A stretch of DNA of 64,000 nucleotides from CAZLHO01 sp964559455 (GTDB lineage Bacteria > Krumholzibacteriota > Krumholzibacteriia > LZORAL124-64-63): assembly GCA_964559455.1 (NCBI GenBank), contig CAZLHO010000006.1:24023-88022 (forward strand). Direction: 5' to 3'. A model generated the notes under the pieces. It searched no databases. It saw only the letters and a program-made list of their open reading frames with translations, and was not told the DNA's origin. Numbering within the stretch: the stretch's first letter is position 1; the number at the start of each line of letters is the position of its first letter. Shown piece after piece: positions 42,801 to 49,704 of the stretch. A program made the position numbers and the translations under genes.

Positions 42801-44977
42801 CCGTGTCGAGCGCGATCGTCGATCCCGGGGTCCTGCTGCGCAACGACGGCGCCTCGCCGCTGCGCTGGAGCCTGGCCGGGCCGCTGCCGCCCGAGCCCGA
42901 GGGCGTCCTGCCGGCCCCGCCGCCGCCGCCGGCCGTGGGCGAGGACCTGCGCGGGCGCCGCATCCTGTGGCTGCGCCGCCACAGCGAGATGCCGTCTTTG
43001 GGCAGCATCCGCTTCGTGGAGGATATGCGCGACCGGGGGGCCGAGGTGGTCGAGACCTCGGCGGTGGTCACGGCCGAGCTGCTGGCCGGCGCCGACCTGG
43101 CCCTGGTCGTGGGCGGCAGCCTCTGGAACGCCGTCGAGCGCGACGCCCTGGCCGTCTGGCTGCGCGGGGGCGGCGGCCTACTGATCGTGGCGCGGCTGCA
43201 GTCGAGCATCGCGGCGGCCAACGACATCCTGGGCGCGGCCGGGGCCGGGCTGGGCTACGGCTGGCCCGGCGGCGTCGTCGGCCCGGGCGAGCCTGTGACC
43301 TCGCATGCCGTGCTGGCCGGCGTCCGCGACATCGAGCTGTCCCAGAACGACGGCTGGCTCGCGGTGGACTGGCCCGGCCGGCCCCTGCTGCGCGATCCCG
43401 GCGGCAGGCTGGCCGCGGCGATCTCCCTGCCGGGCCGCGGCCGCATCGTGGCCCTGGCTTCGCTGACGCCCCTGGACTTCGCCATCGACGCCGGCGACAA
43501 CCGGCGCTTCATGAACAACATCGTCGACTGGCTGTCGGCGCGCTGGCTGCGCGCGACGGCGCTCGAGGGGGTCGTGCCCGCCGGCGACGCCGTCGTCCTG
43601 CCGCTGCGCGTGGATACCGGCGGCCTGGTCGCCGGCGCGCACGTCGACACCCTCGTCCTGCACACCAACGCCCCGGACGCGCCGACGCTGCCCTTGCCCG
43701 TGCGGGTGGACGTCCGCGGCGTGCCGAAGCTGGTGGTGGACGGACTGAACCTGGAGGACGAGGTTGTGGACTTCGGCCCGGCCGGACTCGACGAGGCGCT
43801 GGATCGCGATCTGGTCCTGCGCAACCACGGCACCGGCGACCTGCACCTGCTGGACCTGGCCGCGGACGGCGCCGGTTTCGGGATAGCGCTGCGGGATCCG
43901 GCCCCCGTGCTCGCCCCCGGCGACAGCGTCACGGCGACGCTGCGCTTCCGCCCCGAAGTCCTGGGGCCGCATCTGGGAGGCCTGGAGCTGGGCACCGACG
44001 ACCCGCGTCTGCTCCGGCGCCGGATCTGGCTCTCGGGCTTGGGGTTGACGCCGGCGCAGATCGCCGTCGGACCCGACTCGCTCGTCGCCGAGCTCTACAC
44101 CGCCGGCATCTCCCGCATCCTGCTGACCTTCACGAACACGGGCGGGGCGCCGCTGCGCCTGACGCTGGCGCCCACCGTCGCCTGGATCATCCCCCAGGCC
44201 ACGACCCTCGACGTGCCCGGGGGCGAGGCGCGCCAGCTCTACGCAGCGATCTACGCCTACGAGATGGGGGACGGCGACTACACGGGCGCCCTGCGGATCG
44301 GCACCAACGTGCCCGAAAGGCCGGTCGTCGTCCTGCCGGCCCGCCTGCGCGTTTTCAACGCGCCCGACCTGGTCGTGGTCCCTTCCTTCGTGGAGTTTCC
44401 GCCGACGATGATCTACGAAGAGGCCTACGAGCACGTCTACCTGCAGAACCATGGCTCGGTGCGGCTGGACATCGAGTGGCCGCCCCAGGTCGATTCGCCC
44501 TATCTCGAGGTTCTGGGTCCCGACGTTCCCTACATGTGGGTCCCGCCGGGCGAGGCCATGGTCTTCTACCTGCGCTACCGCCCGCTGGAGCCCGACATCC
44601 TGGACGCCGTCATGCGCATCCGCAGCAACGACCCCTACGAGCCCGTGGTCGAGGTTCTGGTCAGCGGCGAAACAATCTACCGGCCGCAGAAGGAAGGTCC
44701 CGAGAAGCTGGTCAACGTCCCCAACCCCTTCAACCCGCTCACGGAGCTGCGCTTCACGCTGCCCGCCGCGGGCCGCGCCGAGGTGCGGATCTACGATCTC
44801 AGGGGAAGGCTGGTGCGCCGGCTGGACGCGGGCGCGCGCCCGGAGGGGCCGGGCGCGCTGAGCTGGGACGGCCGGGGCGACGACGGGGCGTCGGCCTCCA
44901 GCGGGACCTACCTGGCGCGGCTGCTGCTCGACGGCCGTCCCCTGGGCGAGCCCCGCCGCATGAAGCTGCTGCGCTGA
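39890..44977 (+). CDS. Giant secreted subtilisin-like serine protease with Ig-like domains
   Basis: 1695 residues with signal peptide (FCAQPAFAAP). Order: I9-like propeptide (DYVPDQVLVKFRP...); S8 catalytic domain with Asp161 (VLDSGVDYTHPDLA), His202 (GHGTHVAGL) and Ser364 (SGTSMAAPQVSG); fibronectin-III-like unit (about 425-530); a jelly-roll-like unit (about 635-800); ASH/choice-of-anchor Ig units (about 850-980); a Rossmann-like class I amidotransferase-type domain (about 1017-1223, RILWLRRH...LVVGGSLWNAV...GRIVALASL); three more ASH-like units; and a FlgD-type tail (VNVPNPFNPLTELRFTLP ... DGRGDDGASASSGTY). Exported and probably surface-anchored through the tail. Convergent with a serpin gene 12 bases away. 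Confidence 0.92.
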   Translation: MKPRPARLLARLLPLLTAAAAFCAQPAFAAPPDYVPDQVLVKFRPAAARADREVLLREIGESTVRELRPLDVQVLRLAPGADGADPVPAALARWRGHPLVEYIEPNWILSGCVLPDDPLLPDQWHLFNDGADGGVAGADVGAALGWDVAVDARPVVVAVLDSGVDYTHPDLAANMWDGGPGLPHHGWDVVANDDDPMDEYGHGTHVAGLIGAVGGNGRGGAGVCWNVRLMAIRILDGANRGRLDDIVLGVLLAVGWGADVLNNSYGDAGEYSQTFRDAVAYAADRGVLFVAAAGNDAVDNDLVPFYPADYDLPNVVSVGGTDRRDELAEWSNYGAASVDLAAPGDGIFSTGWPGHGYRTISGTSMAAPQVSGAAALIRARHPEVDLDTWRAWLLAGAEPLPSLQRRTVTGGRLDLGRALAAADLTPPSPVDDLRAEAVSPWRVLLTWTAPGDLGGLPAPARYEIRRSDGPLDAANFDAAILVPAPPTPSAAGAPETLSVGGLEPGATLSFALRAIDAAGNAAPLSNVVTALTPPAASLQVSGPDLAADLPTGTAREFPLVVRNPGPGPMAWVVRAVGFPAVSASEAAPSSSSRPAASAPRPRASVSVDRLRLRTPGAAPADLVALAEGAGVGLVFSDDVESGPGGWTGDGDGFALWNLSRDAYGSPFVSWRCGFAGTGYATGDSVDAALVSPTIDLGRVDGTATLEFLEWFVTEPDRDFCRVEAAAPGDPSWTPLRAPVSGDGGGWALRALDLTPWVGGPVRVRFRLTAADALVNDLPGWFVDDVRVVAGGCSWLVPDRNSGLLAAGAVDTLRVRLDAGGLCGGRRYGQLEFAFADPDAPAVLLPAALDVSAAPDLDLDAAALDLGPVFVGAERRAFVTVTNAGCLDLVVTGVESEGEGFATTDGSAFSLPPGGARALDVVFAPIVPGAAAGALRLFSTDPDASITALPLSGAGLEPPFPVLVDPEPGCSAVSSAIVDPGVLLRNDGASPLRWSLAGPLPPEPEGVLPAPPPPPAVGEDLRGRRILWLRRHSEMPSLGSIRFVEDMRDRGAEVVETSAVVTAELLAGADLALVVGGSLWNAVERDALAVWLRGGGGLLIVARLQSSIAAANDILGAAGAGLGYGWPGGVVGPGEPVTSHAVLAGVRDIELSQNDGWLAVDWPGRPLLRDPGGRLAAAISLPGRGRIVALASLTPLDFAIDAGDNRRFMNNIVDWLSARWLRATALEGVVPAGDAVVLPLRVDTGGLVAGAHVDTLVLHTNAPDAPTLPLPVRVDVRGVPKLVVDGLNLEDEVVDFGPAGLDEALDRDLVLRNHGTGDLHLLDLAADGAGFGIALRDPAPVLAPGDSVTATLRFRPEVLGPHLGGLELGTDDPRLLRRRIWLSGLGLTPAQIAVGPDSLVAELYTAGISRILLTFTNTGGAPLRLTLAPTVAWIIPQATTLDVPGGEARQLYAAIYAYEMGDGDYTGALRIGTNVPERPVVVLPARLRVFNAPDLVVVPSFVEFPPTMIYEEAYEHVYLQNHGSVRLDIEWPPQVDSPYLEVLGPDVPYMWVPPGEAMVFYLRYRPLEPDILDAVMRIRSNDPYEPVVEVLVSGETIYRPQKEGPEKLVNVPNPFNPLTELRFTLPAAGRAEVRIYDLRGRLVRRLDAGARPEGPGALSWDGRGDDGASASSGTYLARLLLDGRPLGEPRRMKLLR

Positions 44978-44989
44978 TCCGTCGACGGG

Positions 44990-46303
44990 TCAGGACGACG
45001 GATCCAGCACCCTCCCGAAGAAGAGCAGCGCGCCGGTGCCCCGGTCGCGGATCCCCACCAGGAAGGGCCGGTCCACCACGACCTGGCTCGGTATCGACGT
45101 GATGTCGATGACGATGGCCGTCGCCGCGGCCGCCTCCACGCCCTTCTCGTCCACGGCCAGGAAAGTCTTGTGGTAGGCCTCGCTGATGAACAGCCGGACG
45201 TCGCTGATGCCCCCGAAGTCGGCCGCCGTCGTGAAGGGCAGCGGCATGCCCAGTTCGCTCAACGGCGTTTTGAGCCTGCAGCCGGCCTCCATCGTGAACC
45301 GGGGCATGGTCACGTCCACGCGGCTGCTGCCGAGTTCGTCGAGGATCGCCTCGAGGGCGTCGGCGTCCAGGTCCGCCTCGAAGGCTGCGAACTCGCCGGC
45401 GTCGGGCACGATCATCAGGAAGCCCAGCTCCTCGCCGCGCAGGTGCAGTTCGACCGCCTGCCAGCCGGGGCCCTCGGCCGCCAGGCAGCCCATCGACGTG
45501 TTCATCATCGGCACGGTCACCTCGCCGCCGCCCAGCAGGTGGAACGTTCCGTCCGACGTGCCCTCGGGCGAAAAGGCGTCCGCCCACGGCGCCTTCAGGT
45601 AGAGGGCGTTGGCCAGCACGGCGCGGGTGGCCGGCGAGATCGACCCCGGCGGCAGCAGGTCCAGGATGCGGTCGCGGGTGCGCTCGGCGACCCAGCCGTT
45701 GATTGCTTCGCGGCCGACCTCGGGGGCGTTCTCGAAGTCCAGCCCGTAGGCGGCGGCGCCGTAGTTCACGGCCAGCAGATCCAGCCACGGGTCCAGGAAG
45801 GGGAAGCCGATCTGGCCCCAGAGCGAGTTGGCCGTCGACAGCTCGACCGCTTCCTCTTCGCCGGTGGCGGGCAGGTTGCGGGCGGCCAGGGCCAGGTCCA
45901 GGGCGTTGAAGGCGGCGTGGCGCCGGCCGGCGGGCAGCAGATCGTAGTGCAGGACCGCGGCGATCTGCTCGGCCGTCTCGCCCAGGGCGCCGCCGTAGGC
46001 CATGGCGAAGGCCGTACGGATGCTCAGCGGCGAGAAGAGCAGGTTGCCCGGCTCATCGCCGCGCAGCTCGTGGTACAGGTCCACGGCGAAGGCGTGGTTG
46101 CCGGCGGCCAGGGCGTCGATCTCGGCGGGGGTGGCGTCGGGCGCGGTCTCGCGCTCCAGGTCCGAGCTGTAGGTCTCCCAGGCGTCGTCGATCGGGTCGG
46201 GCCGGGTGCCGTCGTCGTCGCAGCCGACGGCCAGGATCAGCGCCAAGCACAGGAAGACAGCCGCCGCCGGCGCGGTCCGGGGCGCGAGCAGATTCGAGAA
46301 CAT
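44990..46303 (-). CDS. Lipoprotein serpin (serine protease inhibitor)
   Basis: 437 residues. Lipobox ILAVGC, then a full serpin fold: NLLFSPLSIRTAFAMAYGGALGETAEQI, NALYLKAPWADAF and FLMIVPDAGEF. The reactive loop hinge EKGVEAAAATA is of the inhibitory type. Counting P17-P1 as in antitrypsin gives P1-P1' = Thr402-Ser403, with the usual RPFLVGI at P10'-P16'. Small or hydrophobic residues (IVIDIT) before P1 suggest elastase- or subtilisin-like targets. Anchored in an outer membrane leaflet or the periplasm. Tail to tail with a large subtilase gene, the obvious candidate target. Confidence 0.95.
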   Translation of the reverse strand: MFSNLLAPRTAPAAAVFLCLALILAVGCDDDGTRPDPIDDAWETYSSDLERETAPDATPAEIDALAAGNHAFAVDLYHELRGDEPGNLLFSPLSIRTAFAMAYGGALGETAEQIAAVLHYDLLPAGRRHAAFNALDLALAARNLPATGEEEAVELSTANSLWGQIGFPFLDPWLDLLAVNYGAAAYGLDFENAPEVGREAINGWVAERTRDRILDLLPPGSISPATRAVLANALYLKAPWADAFSPEGTSDGTFHLLGGGEVTVPMMNTSMGCLAAEGPGWQAVELHLRGEELGFLMIVPDAGEFAAFEADLDADALEAILDELGSSRVDVTMPRFTMEAGCRLKTPLSELGMPLPFTTAADFGGISDVRLFISEAYHKTFLAVDEKGVEAAAATAIVIDITSIPSQVVVDRPFLVGIRDRGTGALLFFGRVLDPSS

Positions 46304-46365
46304 ACCATTGCTCCTTGCTCAGGGGCGGTTATGGGCAGGGGCGGCAGGGGGTTCGCCCGGGGTCC

Positions 46366-46400
46366 GGCGGGGGGCGCTCCTCACGAGGTCGCCCCCCGCC
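46366..46400. terminator. 11-bp GC hairpin after the CARDB gene
   Basis: Stem 46366-46376 with 46390-46400, 13-base loop, 19 bases beyond the minus-strand stop. No T-run, so termination is uncertain. Confidence 0.4.
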
Positions 46401-46418
46401 ACCAACGGGCGAGTCGGA

Positions 46419-46985
46419 TCAGCGATACAGGGTCTTGACCCGGGACCACGTCGCGTCGCCGACGGGGATCGGGCCGAGCTCCACGGTCAGGGTGTTGTTC
46501 GTCTCATCATATTCGGGAATCTGGAGGTCCGTGTCTATGGACAAGGTGATGTTCTGCTGCCCGGTGAAGGCGTGCCAGATGCTGCCCTCTCCGTAGGTGT
46601 ACCAGCGGCAGGCGCAGCGGTAGACCAGGGGCGTGGACGTGACCAGCTCGTCGTAGCACGAGCCGAAGTAGGTCACGGCGCCGAAAACGAGGTCGTAGCA
46701 CTCGCCGTCGCAGTCGGGATACGCATTCAGGGGGCAGGATCCAGAATCGAAGGGCACGATGACGTAGGGGATCTGCTCGACCAGGCCGCCGTCGATGTAC
46801 ACGTCGATGGTGGTGTTGATCGCGGGCACGGGGCCGACGGCCGTCACGACGATCGTGGGCACGACCTGGAAGGCGTTGCCCGAGGACACGAGTTCGACGT
46901 CGAAGAGTTCGAGGTCGACGTCTTGGGCCGCGGCGGAGCCCGCCATCAGGCTCGCCGCGACGATCAACATGAGCAATTTCTTCAT
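46419..46985 (-). CDS. Secreted CARDB-domain protein
   Basis: 188 residues from ATG 46985 (MKKLLMLIVAASLMAGSAAA signal peptide). A single CARDB/Ig-like domain: VDLELFDVELVSSG, AINTTIDVYIDGGLVEQIP and the hallmark IPEYDETNNTLTVEL. Six cysteines in the middle (SCPLNAYPDCDGEC, GSCYDEL, YRCACRW) form an insert, probably disulphide-bonded. Surface or periplasmic binding module; partner unknown. Confidence 0.78.
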   Translation of the reverse strand: MKKLLMLIVAASLMAGSAAAQDVDLELFDVELVSSGNAFQVVPTIVVTAVGPVPAINTTIDVYIDGGLVEQIPYVIVPFDSGSCPLNAYPDCDGECYDLVFGAVTYFGSCYDELVTSTPLVYRCACRWYTYGEGSIWHAFTGQQNITLSIDTDLQIPEYDETNNTLTVELGPIPVGDATWSRVKTLYR

Positions 46986-47366
46986 ATCGGACTCCTGCTT
47001 CTGAGGGCCGCCACGCGCGGGCGGCGCATTCTCCAGGGCGAGGGGGAGTAGCGGTGACAAGGGGATCGGGCCTCACCTCCCGGTTCGGGTCGGGCCAGGC
47101 CTCCGTGCGCGTCGTCGTCGGACGGTTTCACGCAGGGCGCGCATTCCTGTCGCCCCCGCGACGGGTCGTCGATACGGCGGAGCGGGCGCCGCTCCAACGG
47201 TGAAATGGTATCATGTTTTGCGGGATCATTTCAATACATCACGCTTTCATCGCCCTAAGTCCGCAACCTGAAAGGGCTCTTTCCGTAGGATGCGGGTTGC
47301 CGCGTGCACCCGCCACGCCGCGGCTCCAGGGAATCCGGAGGATCCATCCTCTCGAAAGGAGACGCG
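46986..47366. promoter_or_regulatory. Divergent intergenic region with minus-strand promoter
   Basis: 381 bases between divergent genes. On the minus strand TTGAAA (47234-47229), 18-base spacer, TACCAT (47210-47205) is a plausible promoter for the CARDB gene, implying a leader of about 200 bases. The plus-strand promoter is not clear. I see no RNA gene here. Confidence 0.4.
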
Positions 47367-49607
47367 GTGAAAGGCAACCGCTACCTCGTGATCGGCATGC
47401 TGTCGCTCACCCTGATCGCGCTAGAACTGACCTGGACGCGCATTTTCTCGGCCGAATACTTCTATACCTTCGCCTTCCTGGTCCTGTCGCTGGCCGTGCT
47501 CGGCATCGGCCTGGGCGCCCTGGCCCTGCGGCTGGTCCCGGCCCTGAACGACGACCGCTACCTGGGGCCGGCGCTGTCGCTGACCGGTCTGATGGCCCTG
47601 GCCGGACCGCCGCTGGTGCTGCTGCTGGACCTGAAGCTGGGTCTGCTCTTCACCAGCTGGAAGATGGTCGGCCTCTTCGCGGCCACGGTGCTGATCCTGA
47701 ACTCGGCCTTCTTCTTCGGCGGCGTCGCCCTGGCCCTGCTCTTCCGCCGGCACCACGCCGACATGCCGCGCATGTACATGGCCGACCTGCTGGGCGCCGG
47801 GGCCGGCGTGGTCGTGGCGATCGTGGCCATGAACCTGCTGGGCACGCCGCGGGCCGCCCTTTGGGTGGCCTTGCCGGCGCTGCTGGCCTCGTTGATCGCC
47901 GCGCGCGGCGGCTGGCGGGCGCTGCCGGTCCTGCTGATCGCGGTGACGGTCCTGCTGGGGGCCCACGCAGATCTGGTGATGCAATCCCACGCCCGCGACC
48001 GCGCGCCGGTGGGCTACCTGCACTGGGACGCCTCGGCGCGGATCAAGATCTACGAGTTCAACGAGTTCTACCACGGCATCGAGATCGACAACGCCGCCAA
48101 CTCTCCGGTCTTCGCCTTCGACGGGAACTGGGACCGGCCGGACTCGATGCGCTTCGGCTTCGACATCGACGTCGGCGGCCTGATCGGCATGTTCGACGAC
48201 TGCTCCTTCCTGTCGCTGGGCGCCGGCGGCGGCGGCGACGTGCTGCAGGCCCTGCAGGCCGGGGCGACCGACATCCACGCCGTCGAGGTCGTGCCCCACA
48301 TCAACTGGCTGATGACCGAAGGGAAGCTGGCGGAGTTTTCGGGCGGGATCTACAACGATCCGCGCGTGACCGTGGCCACCGAGGACGCCCGCGCCTACGT
48401 GCGCCGCCACCCCGGCCGCTTCGACGTCATCTACTCGCTCAGCTCCAACACCTTCGCCGCGCTGGCCTCGGGTGCCTTCGCCCTGTCCGAGAACTACCTC
48501 TTCACCACCGAGGCCTTCCGCGACTACTGGCGCTCGCTGAGCGACGGCGGCTTCCTGATGATGGAGCACCAGTTCTACGCGCCGCGCATGATCAGCGAGG
48601 TGCTGGACGCCCTGCGCGCCGAGGGGGTGGCCGATCCCGCAGCCCACCTGGCCGTCTACGACATGCCGCAGCACCGGCGCAACATCATCCTGCTGTCGAA
48701 GCGGGCGCTGGACGACGAGCTGCGCATCGCGGCCCTGGCCGGCGGGGAAGAGGCCCTGCCCGAGCACATCGTGCCCCTGTATCCGGCGCCCTCGGACACC
48801 GCCACGACCCTGGCGGCGCGGATCGTCGAGGAGGGCTGGCGCGCCGTGCAGCCCGACCATCCCACCGACCTCTCGCCCTGCGACGACGACCGGCCCTTCG
48901 TGGCCCAGCTCGGCCTGTGGCGCAACGCCTCCCGGGAGGGACTGGTCAACCTGAGCCCGCTGGAGATCCGCGGTTTCCCGGTCTCGAGGGTGATGGTCCT
49001 GATCATCCTGGCCGTGGTGCTGGTGATCGTCGTGCCCCTGAACCTGCTGCCGGCGCTGACGCACGGCCCCCGGCTCAGGGCGGCGCCGTGGCTCTACTTC
49101 TTCCTGCTCGGGGCGGCCTACATGGCCGTCGAGGTCGTGCTGATCCAGAAGTACACGCTCTTCGTCGGGCCGTCGGTCTACAGCATCAGCACCATCCTGC
49201 TGACCCTGCTGGTGGCCTCGGGCCTGGGCAGCCGCATCGCCGACCGCGTGCCCGACGGCCGGCCGTTCCTGGGCATCCTGGTCTGGATCGCGCTGGATAT
49301 CCTGGTGCTGCCGAAGCTCACGGCCACCATGGGCGGCATGACGATGGCGCCGCGCATGATCGTGGCCGCCGCGCTGGTCTTTCCGCTGGGCTTCTGCATG
49401 GGCATGCCCTTCCCCAAGGGCGCCCTGCGCGTGGGCGAGCTGGTGGACTGGGGCTTCGCGGTCAACGGCGCCGCCTCGGTGCTGGGCTCCACGGCGATCA
49501 TCCTGGTCGCCTTCTCCTGGGGATACGCCGCGGCCCTGTCCACGGCCGGCGCCCTCTATCTCTCGGCCTGGCTGCTGCTTGCGCGGCGGTCGGCCTGGGC
49601 GCGATAA
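47367..49607 (+). CDS. Membrane protein with spermidine synthase-like methyltransferase domain
   Basis: 746 residues from GTG 47367 with AAAGGAG upstream. Membrane helices occupy about 5-210, then a soluble Rossmann domain (about 270-420) follows with CSFLSLGAGGGGDVLQAL, IHAVEVVP and RFDVIYSLSSNTFAAL. This corresponds to the nucleotide-binding part of spermidine synthase/SAM methyltransferases. A second membrane block (about 545-746) follows with GAAYMAVEVVLIQKYTLF and FCMGMPFPKGALR, typical of fused spermidine synthase-like transporters. Substrate unknown; polyamine chemistry is not proven. Confidence 0.82.
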   Translation: MKGNRYLVIGMLSLTLIALELTWTRIFSAEYFYTFAFLVLSLAVLGIGLGALALRLVPALNDDRYLGPALSLTGLMALAGPPLVLLLDLKLGLLFTSWKMVGLFAATVLILNSAFFFGGVALALLFRRHHADMPRMYMADLLGAGAGVVVAIVAMNLLGTPRAALWVALPALLASLIAARGGWRALPVLLIAVTVLLGAHADLVMQSHARDRAPVGYLHWDASARIKIYEFNEFYHGIEIDNAANSPVFAFDGNWDRPDSMRFGFDIDVGGLIGMFDDCSFLSLGAGGGGDVLQALQAGATDIHAVEVVPHINWLMTEGKLAEFSGGIYNDPRVTVATEDARAYVRRHPGRFDVIYSLSSNTFAALASGAFALSENYLFTTEAFRDYWRSLSDGGFLMMEHQFYAPRMISEVLDALRAEGVADPAAHLAVYDMPQHRRNIILLSKRALDDELRIAALAGGEEALPEHIVPLYPAPSDTATTLAARIVEEGWRAVQPDHPTDLSPCDDDRPFVAQLGLWRNASREGLVNLSPLEIRGFPVSRVMVLIILAVVLVIVVPLNLLPALTHGPRLRAAPWLYFFLLGAAYMAVEVVLIQKYTLFVGPSVYSISTILLTLLVASGLGSRIADRVPDGRPFLGILVWIALDILVLPKLTATMGGMTMAPRMIVAAALVFPLGFCMGMPFPKGALRVGELVDWGFAVNGAASVLGSTAIILVAFSWGYAAALSTAGALYLSAWLLLARRSAWAR

Positions 49608-49632
49608 CCCCACGAAAAGTGAAACATTTAGC

Positions 49633-49662
49633 GGTCCGGCCCGTTGAGAAACGGGTCGGACC
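49633..49662 (+). terminator. 13-bp hairpin before the DUF5916 genes
   Basis: Stem 49633-49645 with 49650-49662 (one G-T pair), GAGA loop, 25 bases after the previous stop. Followed by TGCTTCG, so a weak terminator or an RNA-stabilising element ahead of the barrel genes. Confidence 0.5.
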
Positions 49663-49704
49663 TGCTTCGACGCCCCCCAAGGATATTCAAGGAGACAGCC
49701 CTCA

